This document shows positions 1 to 7,827 of a stretch of DNA of 28,115 bases, in pieces. Location: contig JAFRRE010000102.1 of the NCBI GenBank assembly GCA_017428285.1, positions 1 to 28,115 of the forward strand, written 5' to 3'. Within the stretch, counting starts at the first letter, position 1. Each line of letters begins with the position of its first letter. Position numbers and translations under genes: made by a program. The notes under the pieces were generated by a model. The model had not been told where the DNA came from and did not search any database. It worked only from the letters and a program-made list of their open reading frames with translations. This DNA comes from Bacteroidales bacterium. Lineage in GTDB: Bacteria; Bacteroidota; Bacteroidia; Bacteroidales; F082.

Positions 1-266
1 AAGACCTGGAAGTTGGCAGCACCCCAGCTCACACTCGACTGAGAAGCATAGAACTTCATGGCTGTGATGTCACCATTGGCCATAGCGGTAAGCTCGGCCG
101 CAGGCATCACAAACTCAGCCTTGAGGTAAGCATCGGCATAAAAGCCGTAAACTGGCACGTATCCGTTGGTAGCTGTACCATCGTATACGGTCAGTTCATC
201 TGCTCTCACAAAGCCTGTAACGGCCAGCAAGAGCATCATCATCAAAGAAAAAACTTTCTTTTTCAT
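1..266 (-). CDS. Exported protein, N-terminal fragment (runs off left edge)
   Basis: The reading frame opens at an ATG at 266 on the minus strand and is still open at base 1, giving 88 residues. The N terminus MKKKVFSLMMMLLLAVTGFV is a classical Sec signal peptide, with a likely cleavage after the Arg-Ala that follows. The mature part begins DELTVYDGTATNGYVPVYGF. This resembles the openings of large Bacteroidales surface proteins that carry several beta-sandwich modules, but no catalytic motif is visible in the part present. Its C terminus lies outside the window, so I cannot say whether it has a T9SS signal. No clear TAnnTTTG box was found upstream of the start. The function is unknown. Confidence 0.75.
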   Translation of the reverse strand, partial: MKKKVFSLMMMLLLAVTGFVRADELTVYDGTATNGYVPVYGFYADAYLKAEFVMPAAELTAMANGDITAMKFYASQSSVSWGAANFQV

Positions 267-523
267 AATGAATAATTTTGGTTAATAAATAGGTGAATTA
301 ATAAGATTTCTTGCATATAAACACGAATAGCCTCCATGCAAAAAGGCATAGCGGCATCATTTTTCCTAAGCATAAAACGAACATTCGAATGCATAGTAAA
401 CGCGTTGTTTTGTTGTCTAGACATTGGAATGACTAACAACTGGGGATTTACCCTTAGTCGGAAATGAAAAAAAGTGGTTTTTTTGTATTTTTTGGAAAAA
501 AAAGAAAAATTTTCGCAAAAATG
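267..523. other. AT-rich intergenic region without a recognisable gene
   Basis: This gap separates the minus-strand exported protein from the plus-strand tRNA. It must hold the 5' leader of the exported protein, but I see no convincing promoter for it. Small open frames on both strands lack a plausible start context and look like chance. The right end (about 476-520) is rich in T and A tracts leading into the tRNA promoter. Confidence 0.5.
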
Positions 524-553
524 TTTGGCGGATTGAAAAAAGTTGTATTTTTG
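524..553 (+). promoter_or_regulatory. Bacteroidales-type promoter of tRNA-Ala
   Basis: TATTTTTG at 546-553 matches the TAnnTTTG -7 box. TTTG at 524-527 lies 18 bases upstream in the -33 position. The tRNA begins 36 bases after the -7 box. Confidence 0.7.
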
Positions 554-589
554 CAGCCGCAAATCGAAAGATTCAGCGTAGCTAAACGA

Positions 590-663
<74 letters not shown>

Positions 664-672
664 CAAAAGGAA

Positions 673-697
673 CCCCGCTATTTCAGCGGGGTTTTTT
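673..697 (+). terminator. Rho-independent terminator of tRNA-Ala
   Basis: CCCCGCT at 673-679 pairs perfectly with AGCGGGG at 685-691 around a five-base loop, followed by six T residues at 692-697. Confidence 0.9.
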
Positions 698-751
698 GTT
701 TGCAAGTCACTTGGAAGAGTATCTCATGGCTTTGCTCCCGCGTCGCTTTGC

Positions 752-785
752 GCTTCCCCCTCTGAAAGGGGGATTAAGGGGGAGT
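752..785 (+). repeat. Left inverted repeat flanking the DUF559 gene
   Basis: This 34-base GC-rich repeat starts GCTTCCCCCTCT and ends AGGGGGAGT. About 28 of 34 positions match the reverse complement of 1273-1306 on the other side of the DUF559 gene. It also folds on itself, because CCCCCTCT faces AAAGGGGG. It lies just beyond the stop codon of the nuclease gene and could additionally act as its transcription stop. Confidence 0.8.
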
Positions 786-794
786 CAAAAACTC

Positions 795-1238
795 TCATTT
801 AATCCCATTATCTTCTACCACTTGCTCGATAATCCAATTTGCAATTCTTTCAGCATCTTTTCTTACCTCGCCATCATTCACTCTGATCACTTTCAAGCCT
901 ATTGCACGCATTTGTCTGCCACGTTCAGCATCCTTTTCTTGAGCCTCGACAGAATAATGCGAACAACCGTCAATCTCAACCACAAGATTCAATTGCTTAC
1001 AATAAAAATCGGCAATGTAGTTCAATATGGGGTACTGCCGACGAAACGCATAACCTAGGTTCTTTGCTCTCAAGCATTTCCACATCATAACCTCGGCAAG
1101 CTGATACCCTTTCCGCAAATCACGACTAAACTGCTTCAAACGCGGGTTATAAGGCAAAAAGTTGGATCCAAAAGTCAATCCCTCCGGGTTGATGCCGTGG
1201 CTTGATAGATAGTCTGGGGTGATGTCATGGAAGAACAT
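795..1238 (-). CDS. DUF559 family (Vsr-like) putative endonuclease
   Basis: This 147-residue protein carries a DUF559 domain at about residues 36-140, a compact PD-(D/E)XK fold related to the Vsr mismatch endonuclease. Visible family landmarks are Glu49 in QLAEVMMW, FRRQYP at 65-70, Asp77 in IADFYC and the VVEIDG motif at 86-91, followed by a helix and the strand LKVIRVND. These match the expected acidic active-site residues, so the enzyme looks intact, although its substrate is unknown for the family. About 30 residues before the domain form an unrelated extension containing FLPYNPRLKQ. The gene stands alone between a tRNA and a protease gene and is enclosed by inverted GC-rich repeats at 752-785 and 1273-1306. 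It could be a repair or mobile-element nuclease. Confidence 0.88.
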   Translation of the reverse strand: MFFHDITPDYLSSHGINPEGLTFGSNFLPYNPRLKQFSRDLRKGYQLAEVMMWKCLRAKNLGYAFRRQYPILNYIADFYCKQLNLVVEIDGCSHYSVEAQEKDAERGRQMRAIGLKVIRVNDGEVRKDAERIANWIIEQVVEDNGIK

Positions 1239-1272
1239 AAGATTATTGTTTTTTGATGGTTGGTTGTGTTCA

Positions 1273-1306
1273 ACTCCCCCCTGCCCCCCCTCTGAGAGGG
1301 GGAAGC
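1273..1306 (-). repeat. Right inverted repeat flanking the DUF559 gene
   Basis: This is the reverse-complement partner of 752-785. On the minus strand it reads GCTTCCCCCTCT, then a G-rich stretch ending GGGGGGAGT, with about six mismatches over 34 bases. It lies 34 bases upstream of the DUF559 start. No clear target-site duplication is visible outside the two repeats. Confidence 0.8.
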
Positions 1307-1363
1307 CTACCGGACGCTGACCTACCGGGGTGATACCGCTATATGTTTTCAGCCCCTTCTAGG

Positions 1364-2950
1364 TTAATTCTCTTTCAATTCCTCTAATGCCCTCTGCAAC
1401 ACCTCATCCATCGGAGCATATATCGGATAGAAGCCCTCATCATCGAAGAGGTCGCGGGCAATATAGGCCTTCAATAGCGTGTTGGCCTCGCGGCGCGCCA
1501 CCTGACGTTGCTCTTCCGTGCCCTTGACGCCTTTCTCGTCAGCTAGCTTCACCAACTCGTCGAACATGGCATCGCTCACTGCAAACGACTGGTCGAAAGA
1601 CTGGACTGTCTTGTATTGTTGCAGTTGTCTACGATGCTTGTCGGTGTATTCAAAAGCATATTGGTAGAGCAAGCCTTTGTTGACAATGCGGTTGAAATAG
1701 TATTCCGTGCTGTCGTTCACCAAAGGCACATAGATGTCAGGCATGATGCCACCACCACCGTAAACTGTCTTGCCTTTGGGCGTGGTGTATTTCAGGGAAT
1801 CGGCGAAATGGATGCTGTCTTCACTGAAGAGTTCTCCATTCTCATAACGCTCCAACGACTCGAGCATGTATTCTTCCAAATCTCCGCTGTAAGGCTTCTG
1901 GATGCAACGACCTGTAGGCGTGTAGTAACGCGCCACGGTGAGGCGGATGGCGGAATTGTCGCTGAGCATGATCTGTTCCTGCACCAGGCCCTTGCCAAAT
2001 GAACGGCGACCAACAATGGTGCCTCGGTCGTTGTCCTGCAAGGCTCCAGCCACAATCTCGCTCGCGCTGGCCGACTCGCCATCGATAAGCACCACCACGG
2101 GTATGTCTTCCAACATCCCATTGCGACGTGCTTTCATGTACTGGCGAGGACGGTTGCGGCCTTCGGTATAGACAATCATGCTGCCCCTGGGTAAAAACTC
2201 ATCAGCGATGTCGACAGCAGCACTAAGGAAACCGCCCGTGTTACCGCGCAGGTCAAACACGAGTTGTTGCATACCCTTCGTTTTCAAGTCCCTTATCCCC
2301 TTCTTGAATTCATCAGCCGTGGTGGCAGAGAACTTGCTCAGCTTCAAGTAACCCGTTTTCTCATCGAGCATATAGGCAATGTCGACACTATAGGTAGGGA
2401 TGGCGGCGCGAGTGATGGTGTAGTCAAGCAGACCCTCCACCCCACGACGCAGCACACGTACGCGCACTTTGGTGTTTTTAGGGCCTTTCAGCTTACGCAT
2501 CACGTCCTCATTCTTGAGTTTCTTGCTGGCCACCAAGGTGTCGTCGACATAAATGATGCGGTCGCCCGCCATGATGCCCACCTTCTCGGAAGGGCCGCCC
2601 TTGATGACGCTAACGACGGCGATGGTATCCTTCTCCAAACGAAACTGCACCCCAATACCGTCGAAACTGCCCAATAGCGGGTCGGTCACCTCATTGAACT
2701 CATCCAAAGAGATGAAAGCGCTGTGCGGGTCAAGCTTCTCCATCATGGCGGCAATGGCCTGGTCTTGCAACTTCTGTGCGTCGGGTTTTTCGACATAATC
2801 GTTATCCACATACCACATCACTTCATCGAACTTGCTGCCTCCTTCGAAGGTGACCTGCCGTTTACCTACACCTTTATTAATATAGAGGCCCAAAAGAAGC
2901 CCCGACAAAAGAATGATGATGACCCATATTGGGCGGATTCTGTTTTCCAT
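1364..2950 (-). CDS. S41 family carboxy-terminal processing protease
   Basis: This 528-residue envelope protease is anchored by one N-terminal membrane segment (about residues 7-24). A PDZ domain follows at about 90-170 with the typical start FDGIGVQF and the core GIMAGDRIIYVDD. The S41 peptidase domain comes next. The nucleophile is Ser295 in GESASASEIVAG and the general base is Lys320 in RRSFGKGLVQ; the 25-residue spacing agrees with known CtpA/Prc enzymes. The motif LRGNTGGFL near 234-242 is also conserved. Such enzymes trim or degrade C termini of periplasmic proteins. A 120-residue extension follows the core. The gene sits 182 bases downstream of fabD on the same strand, separated by a long hairpin, so it may be a distinct unit. 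No strong promoter box was found; CATATTTG near 2964-2971 is a weak candidate. Confidence 0.94.
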   Translation of the reverse strand: MENRIRPIWVIIILLSGLLLGLYINKGVGKRQVTFEGGSKFDEVMWYVDNDYVEKPDAQKLQDQAIAAMMEKLDPHSAFISLDEFNEVTDPLLGSFDGIGVQFRLEKDTIAVVSVIKGGPSEKVGIMAGDRIIYVDDTLVASKKLKNEDVMRKLKGPKNTKVRVRVLRRGVEGLLDYTITRAAIPTYSVDIAYMLDEKTGYLKLSKFSATTADEFKKGIRDLKTKGMQQLVFDLRGNTGGFLSAAVDIADEFLPRGSMIVYTEGRNRPRQYMKARRNGMLEDIPVVVLIDGESASASEIVAGALQDNDRGTIVGRRSFGKGLVQEQIMLSDNSAIRLTVARYYTPTGRCIQKPYSGDLEEYMLESLERYENGELFSEDSIHFADSLKYTTPKGKTVYGGGGIMPDIYVPLVNDSTEYYFNRIVNKGLLYQYAFEYTDKHRRQLQQYKTVQSFDQSFAVSDAMFDELVKLADEKGVKGTEEQRQVARREANTLLKAYIARDLFDDEGFYPIYAPMDEVLQRALEELKEN

Positions 2951-3036
2951 TTCGATGAATGTTCAAATATGTAACTATTCAGTAATAAATAACATTTGTT
3001 TTGATACGAACTTTTTATCGACAATGACTGCTGACT

Positions 3037-3081
3037 ATGACTATGACCGCTTCAACATATTGTAAAAGCGGTCATAGTCAT
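3037..3081. repeat. Long perfect hairpin between fabD and the S41 protease
   Basis: ATGACTATGACCGCTT at 3037-3052 is the perfect reverse complement of 3066-3081, with a 13-base loop. The left arm contains a tandem GACTAT word. There is no T tract on either side, so it is not a canonical terminator, though it could protect or end the fabD transcript. Confidence 0.75.
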
Positions 3082-3132
3082 TGTCACAAGTCATAGTTGA
3101 AATGCCTCGTGTATCATAGCCTCGTGTCTTAT

Positions 3133-4014
3133 TCAGACCGTTGCGCTCGACAGTTCCAAGTTGCGATCCATCTTGCGGAACAAACCCTGCAACACCGTGC
3201 CTGGACCCACCTCGACGACGGCGCGCACACCAGTGGCAAGGATGTTGCTCATAGTCTGCGTCCACATGACGGGTGAGGTCAGCTGTGCGATGAGGTTTTT
3301 CTTGATGATCTCAGGGTCGTTGACCGACTGGCCTGTCACATTCTGGTAAATCGGGCAGATACCTTGGTTGAAGGTCGTTTCCTTGATGGCTTCGGCAAGT
3401 TCCAAACGGGCAGGTTCCATCAACGGGCTATGGAAAGCACCACCCACACTAAGCGGCACCACACGCTTGGCACCGGCTTCCTTCAGCTTTTCAGAAGCAG
3501 CTGCCACACCTTCCACCGAGCCAGAGATAACCAACTGGCCAGGACAGTTGTAATTGGCGGGAACCACAACGGCATCCTTAATGGAGGCACACACTTTCTC
3601 GATGAGTGCATCCTCAGCTCCGATGACAGCTGCCATCGTGCCAGGCTGAGCCTCGCAGGCCTTCTGCATGGCCATGGCACGCTTACTCACCAAGCGCAAG
3701 CCGTCTTCAAAGCCAAGCACCTTATTGGCGACAAGAGCCGAAAACTCACCCAAAGAATGACCCGCCACCATGGTAGGATCAAACTCTTCAAGCATTGAAG
3801 CCAAGATGACGGAATGCAAGAAGATGGCCGGTTGGGTCACCTTGGTCTGGCGCAAGTCCTCGTCAGTGCCTTCAAACATGACATCGGTGATTTTGAACTT
3901 CAGAATGTTGTTCGCTTTCTTGAACATATCCTTGGCTTTGGAGAAGTTGTCGTACAAGTCCTTCCCCATTCCCACAAATTGGGCCCCTTGACCGGGGAAA
4001 ACGTATGCTTTTAT
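3133..4014 (-). CDS. fabD: Malonyl-CoA:ACP transacylase (FabD), apparent ATA start
   Basis: FabD moves malonyl groups from CoA to acyl carrier protein to supply fatty-acid elongation in the cytoplasm. Family landmarks are FPGQGAQF at residues 6-13 (oxyanion-hole region), the nucleophile Ser87 in GHSLGEF and the catalytic His195 in GAFHSPLM. Counting from 4014, the protein has 293 residues, which is normal for the family. The family almost always begins M-K-A-Y-V-F-P-G-Q-G. Here the matching codon at 4014-4012 is ATA, and no ATG, GTG or TTG occurs between it and the in-frame stop upstream. The first canonical start (GTG at 3975) would delete the essential GQGAQ motif. Either ATA initiates or a base is wrong. 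It lies downstream of folE across an AT-rich tandem repeat. Confidence 0.9.
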   Translation of the reverse strand: MKAYVFPGQGAQFVGMGKDLYDNFSKAKDMFKKANNILKFKITDVMFEGTDEDLRQTKVTQPAIFLHSVILASMLEEFDPTMVAGHSLGEFSALVANKVLGFEDGLRLVSKRAMAMQKACEAQPGTMAAVIGAEDALIEKVCASIKDAVVVPANYNCPGQLVISGSVEGVAAASEKLKEAGAKRVVPLSVGGAFHSPLMEPARLELAEAIKETTFNQGICPIYQNVTGQSVNDPEIIKKNLIAQLTSPVMWTQTMSNILATGVRAVVEVGPGTVLQGLFRKMDRNLELSSATV

Positions 4015-4024
4015 CTTTGTATGA

Positions 4025-4072
4025 TTTAAAATTTAAAATTTAAAATTTACAATTCAAAATTCAAAATTCAAA
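4025..4072. repeat. AT-rich tandem repeat before fabD
   Basis: The spacer is made of near-identical 7-10 base units (TTTAAAATTTAAAATTT, then AATTCAAAATTCAAAATTC). It fills nearly all the space between the folE stop and the fabD start and carries no evident ribosome binding site. Confidence 0.8.
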
Positions 4073-4075
4073 GAT

Positions 4076-4696
4076 TTAGTGTAGGTTACTGCCTATCAGT
4101 TGGAAAAACTCCTCTCGGGTTGATTCGCGCTCAAAGGCACCGATGAAGTCGCTCGTTGTGGTCACGGCTCCTTGTTTCTGCACGCCTCGCATCGACATGC
4201 ACAAATGTCGTGCCTCAATGACAACCGCCACGCCCAAAGGATGCAAGGCCTCGTTGATGGCGTTCTTGATTTGCGTGGTCAGGCGTTCCTGCACCTGAAG
4301 GCGGCGCGAATAGGCTTCCACCACTCGTGCAATCTTGCTCAGCCCTGTGATGTAGCCGTTGGGGATATAGCCCACATGCGCCTTGCCGATGAACGGAATC
4401 AGATGATGCTCACACAAGGAATACACCTCTATATCCTTCACAATCACCATCTGGCGGTAGTCTTCCTTGAATTTCGCCGACAGAAGAATCTCCATCGGAT
4501 CCTGTTCATAGCCATGGGTGAGGAACTGCATCGACTTGGCTACACGCAAAGGCGTCTTCTGAAGGCCCTCGCGTTGCGGGTCTTCGCCCAAAAGCTCCAA
4601 GATGGCGGCATAGTGCTCCTGAAGTTTGGCCAACCGTTCCGTGTCGTACTGCTCGATGGCTTCGTAACCGAAACGCTTCCTAAGCTTTTCGTCCAT
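4076..4696 (-). CDS. folE: GTP cyclohydrolase I
   Basis: This enzyme converts GTP to dihydroneopterin triphosphate, the first step of tetrahydrofolate (or related pterin) synthesis. The 206-residue protein shows the zinc-site signature [18 protein letters not shown] near residues 95-112, the [20 protein letters not shown] helix after it, and the second zinc Cys in [10 protein letters not shown] near 166. [12 protein letters not shown], close to the N terminus, is also typical. I chose the ATG at 4696, two bases past the bactofilin stop. A TTG at 4702 would add two residues and overlap that stop. The tight spacing implies translational coupling with the bactofilin. No anomaly is seen in the active-site residues. 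Confidence 0.96.
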   Translation of the reverse strand: MDEKLRKRFGYEAIEQYDTERLAKLQEHYAAILELLGEDPQREGLQKTPLRVAKSMQFLTHGYEQDPMEILLSAKFKEDYRQMVIVKDIEVYSLCEHHLIPFIGKAHVGYIPNGYITGLSKIARVVEAYSRRLQVQERLTTQIKNAINEALHPLGVAVVIEARHLCMSMRGVQKQGAVTTTSDFIGAFERESTREEFFQLIGSNLH

Positions 4697-4698
4697 TA

Positions 4699-5067
4699 TC
4701 AACCGATTTTTTGCTTAGGCATAGCCACGGTCGACTGTTGTCCCATGACGCACTTACCCGTGAATTGTGCACCCACTTCAATGAGCAGCTGCTTGGTGGT
4801 CAGGTCGACTTCCACTTTCGAGGTCGATTTCAGCGCTGTCAGCTCCTCGGTGGTGATGTTACCCTTCACGGCGCCGGAAATTTCAGCTTGTTTGCAGTTG
4901 AGGTCGCCTTCCATGACACCAGTTTGGCCAATGGTGACCTTGCCGTTCGATTTCAGTGATCCAATCAGATGTCCGTCGATGCGAATATCGCCATTCGACT
5001 CAATATCACCTTTAATAGTGGTGCCGTTACCGATAAGGTTCCGGGCTTGAGATTCCATTATTGCCAT
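4699..5067 (-). CDS. Bactofilin (polymer-forming cytoskeletal protein)
   Basis: This 122-residue protein has the bactofilin pattern: a short N-terminal tail, then a right-handed beta-helix of repeating turns such as [30 protein letters not shown] and [20 protein letters not shown]. Bactofilins polymerise without nucleotide and form scaffolds beneath the inner membrane that position envelope machinery. The length is normal for the family, and the tail ending [15 protein letters not shown] is probably disordered. It starts 12 bases after the porW stop and ends just before folE, so it is almost certainly cotranscribed with porW. A role in placing envelope or secretion components is suggested by position only. 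Confidence 0.92.
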   Translation of the reverse strand: MAIMESQARNLIGNGTTIKGDIESNGDIRIDGHLIGSLKSNGKVTIGQTGVMEGDLNCKQAEISGAVKGNITTEELTALKSTSKVEVDLTTKQLLIEVGAQFTGKCVMGQQSTVAMPKQKIG

Positions 5068-5079
5068 AACTTTTATATT

Positions 5080-7764
5080 TTATTGTTTACTATTATTGTT
5101 GTTGGACTCCATAAATGTATTGTATTCATCCATGTTCTTCGCCTGATAGAAGACAGGATAGTTCTTGCTGGAAATGGGGACTATCTGGTATTTGGCCTTG
5201 TCGATACCGCCAAAGACATAGTCGGAAATCTGCATCGAGGTGATGTAGTCGGTGGCTTTGGCTTGACTGTCAAAGTTACCGATGGTGATGAGGGTGCGTG
5301 CATCGTCGAGCACCACACTCTTGAGGTTGAAGTTGCGCGTCCTATGTTCTTTCTTGTTGAAGTCGCTGATACGCACCATCAGCGGGTCGACGCGTACCGA
5401 TTTGGTGTCGCACACAATCATGACAAAATGCTCGATGTTGGGCTCATAGGTATAAGGAGCCTCTTTCTTCACCTCAGGCTTGTCGCCACCTTCCTTTTTG
5501 TTGATGTCGGTCAGCACCAGTCCCAGATGATATTCTTCGTTGACGCTCTCCAAAACGCGGCGGGCGTATGGCGTGATGCTGCTTTGGGGATAGTCGCGCA
5601 CCAAGTTGTACAAACGGAACGCCATAGTGTCTATAGAGGTCAAACGCCCTTCTGCGACGGCGTTTAGGAATGCGAAACGCGGCATGAAAGCCGTGTCGGT
5701 TTCATAAAGCTGCATGGCACGTTCGGTGTTCATCTTCACACGATAATACTGGCCCTGTTCGAATGCCTCGTAAGTTTTGCTATAGAAATCGGAGGCTTCG
5801 CGTTCCAGAGCTTGAAGTTTCTCAAAATAAGTCGGGTCGTTGATGAACTCGGCGTAACTCGAGGTGGGATACTTATCGAAGATCTTGCTTTTGTAAATCA
5901 AAGACTGCTCCTCGTGACCAAGATCCTTGTGCATCTTATAAAGTGCATACCAAGTGGGCAGCTCTTGCTTGCCGTTGGGATAGCGCCTGTCAAGTTCCTC
6001 ATACGATTCGATGGAACGTGGCAAGTCCGACAAGCGATCCATATAAAGGAAGCCCAGATGATAGAGGCCGTCGGCGATGAGCGAGTCAGCCACCTCCTTT
6101 TGCTCCGGAGTGAAGGGTAAGTCTTGGAGGTAATAGCCACGGTCGTGGTTGGTCAAGGAAGCGGTCTCCTTGCCTCCCTCCCCTTCTTTTCCTTCTTCCT
6201 TTTTCTCATCTCCGCTTTCACCCTTCATCGCTGCGGCAAGGCTCCTTTGGTCACTGATACGCCAGTTGTCTTCGTTCTTACGCATACCCCATTTGCGGGT
6301 AAACTCAGTGATGCCCTTTGAAACAGAAGTCTGGTTATAGAAATACCATGAGCCACCCGCTGTACTCGTGGCCTCCATCGGGTTCTTCTCTGGTTCATTG
6401 CCGCCCACAGTAGAACCCATCAGCGCCAATTGCTCCTCGTATTCACGACGCTCCTTCTCAATCTGTTCCTGCTCGATGACTTGGGCGATAATCTTGTCAA
6501 TAAGCATGTTTCGCGACACCGAGTCCATGGCGGCCACGCGCATCAAACTATCCTGGTCACGAACCACGTTGGCATACATCACCAGCTCGTTGAGCGTTTG
6601 CGAGATGTTCCTGATGCTGTCGTAGCCTTCAACCTCACGGTTCATGCTGGTGACAGCCGTATCGTAGTAGGCTTGCGCCAACTCATACTGGTTCTTTTCG
6701 AAAAACATGGTAGCCGCTTTCAGCGAAGATTGTGCTCGTTGGATCTGGTTGTCCTTATAGGCTGCCACCGACTTGCGCAGATAGTCGATGGCTTTGGTTT
6801 CATCGCCTTCGCGGAGCGCCAACTCCGCCATGGCGTAATAGATGCGGTCGCGATAGTCTTCGTTGTTCGAGTCGCGAAGCATCTTGTTCATCATCTTGTA
6901 GAGTTCTTTGGCGTTGTCGGCAGTACCCACCTTGGCCATATTCATCCTCGATTCGAAGACCATCTCATACACAGGATTGCGCTTGATGACCTTCTTGAAC
7001 TGGGCCGTGGCACGTTCCGAGTCGCCTTGCCGCATATAAATCTGCCCCAAGATGAACATTGCGCGGGTACGCAAATCGTGGTCTTTGTTGAGCAGGATGC
7101 CGTTTTTCAGGTATTTGACAGCATTGTTATAGTCCTTGACAGCGATGAAATAGTCGGCGATGGTGAAATCGAAATTGCACATTAGCTCCTTAGGTGGCTT
7201 GCTCAATCCAGCGGTCTTGGCCTGTAGTTGCTCTATCATGGCGACAGCCTTGGGATATTCTTCCGTTTGGATATAGGTCTTGATGAGCCACATGTTGGCC
7301 ACATAGGAAATATCGTTGTAGCTGTACTCAGAGGCCACGTAATCGAAAGTGCGTTTGGCGGGGATATAGTCGTGCTTGTAGAAATGCGCCTTACCCATGA
7401 CGAGGTAGGCATCGTCGATCCATTTCACACGCTCACGGCTACCGAAATTCATGGAGTGTTTCTGGACGCAGATGGAAGTCTTCTCCAAGGCGCGGTCCAT
7501 AGTGGAGTTCATCGCCATACCATTCTGTTGGTTGCCGTAGTTGTAGACGCGCAACACCTTGGTATAATCGTCTTTCACGGCTGTGCGGAGCTGCTTCTCG
7601 CCGTCATTCACGGCCAGCTCTCCGTTGAAGTAGATGTTGTAATGGCTAGTCAGGTTATGGTACATGCGTCGGGTGAGCGTGTTTTTCTTGGTCGAGCAGC
7701 CGCTCAAAAGCAGCAGCACCATCACGCAGCCCATTGTCACGATTATGTTGGTTCTTCTAAGCAC
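5080..7764 (-). CDS. porW: Type IX secretion system lipoprotein PorW/SprE, TPR-rich
   Basis: This 894-residue outer-membrane-type lipoprotein is recognised as PorW (SprE in gliding flavobacteria), an accessory component needed for T9SS function. The lipobox LLLLSGC puts the lipidated Cys at residue 23. The family signature RRMYHNLTSHYNIYFNGE follows at about 32-49. Helical TPR repeats run from about 105 to 370 and again from about 555 to 740 (for example ELAQAYYDTAV, SIESYEELDRRYPNG). Between them lies a charged linker rich in Lys, Glu and Gly near 515-531. The C terminus (about 775-880) looks like a folded SPOR-like module. The start is GTG at 7764, with an ATG ten codons later as the alternative. 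It lies 63 bases behind the pseudokinase gene and ahead of the bactofilin gene. Confidence 0.9.
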   Translation of the reverse strand: MLRRTNIIVTMGCVMVLLLLSGCSTKKNTLTRRMYHNLTSHYNIYFNGELAVNDGEKQLRTAVKDDYTKVLRVYNYGNQQNGMAMNSTMDRALEKTSICVQKHSMNFGSRERVKWIDDAYLVMGKAHFYKHDYIPAKRTFDYVASEYSYNDISYVANMWLIKTYIQTEEYPKAVAMIEQLQAKTAGLSKPPKELMCNFDFTIADYFIAVKDYNNAVKYLKNGILLNKDHDLRTRAMFILGQIYMRQGDSERATAQFKKVIKRNPVYEMVFESRMNMAKVGTADNAKELYKMMNKMLRDSNNEDYRDRIYYAMAELALREGDETKAIDYLRKSVAAYKDNQIQRAQSSLKAATMFFEKNQYELAQAYYDTAVTSMNREVEGYDSIRNISQTLNELVMYANVVRDQDSLMRVAAMDSVSRNMLIDKIIAQVIEQEQIEKERREYEEQLALMGSTVGGNEPEKNPMEATSTAGGSWYFYNQTSVSKGITEFTRKWGMRKNEDNWRISDQRSLAAAMKGESGDEKKEEGKEGEGGKETASLTNHDRGYYLQDLPFTPEQKEVADSLIADGLYHLGFLYMDRLSDLPRSIESYEELDRRYPNGKQELPTWYALYKMHKDLGHEEQSLIYKSKIFDKYPTSSYAEFINDPTYFEKLQALEREASDFYSKTYEAFEQGQYYRVKMNTERAMQLYETDTAFMPRFAFLNAVAEGRLTSIDTMAFRLYNLVRDYPQSSITPYARRVLESVNEEYHLGLVLTDINKKEGGDKPEVKKEAPYTYEPNIEHFVMIVCDTKSVRVDPLMVRISDFNKKEHRTRNFNLKSVVLDDARTLITIGNFDSQAKATDYITSMQISDYVFGGIDKAKYQIVPISSKNYPVFYQAKNMDEYNTFMESNNNNSKQ

Positions 7765-7827
7765 TTCGTTTTCGTTTTATAAAGGATAACTCCAATTTGC
7801 CTCGAATATTACAAGCGGTTGAGAAAA

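Noticed and set aside
4012..4019. Plus-strand TATCTTTG overlapping the fabD start, resembling a -7 box for antisense transcription of folE
   Set aside because: No matching -33 element at proper distance in the AT-poor fabD sequence and no plus-strand gene downstream; probably chance.
6430..7185. Long plus-strand open frames over porW (also 5812-6120 and 7228-7782)
   Set aside because: They are antisense shadows of a GC-biased coding region, low in recognisable motifs.
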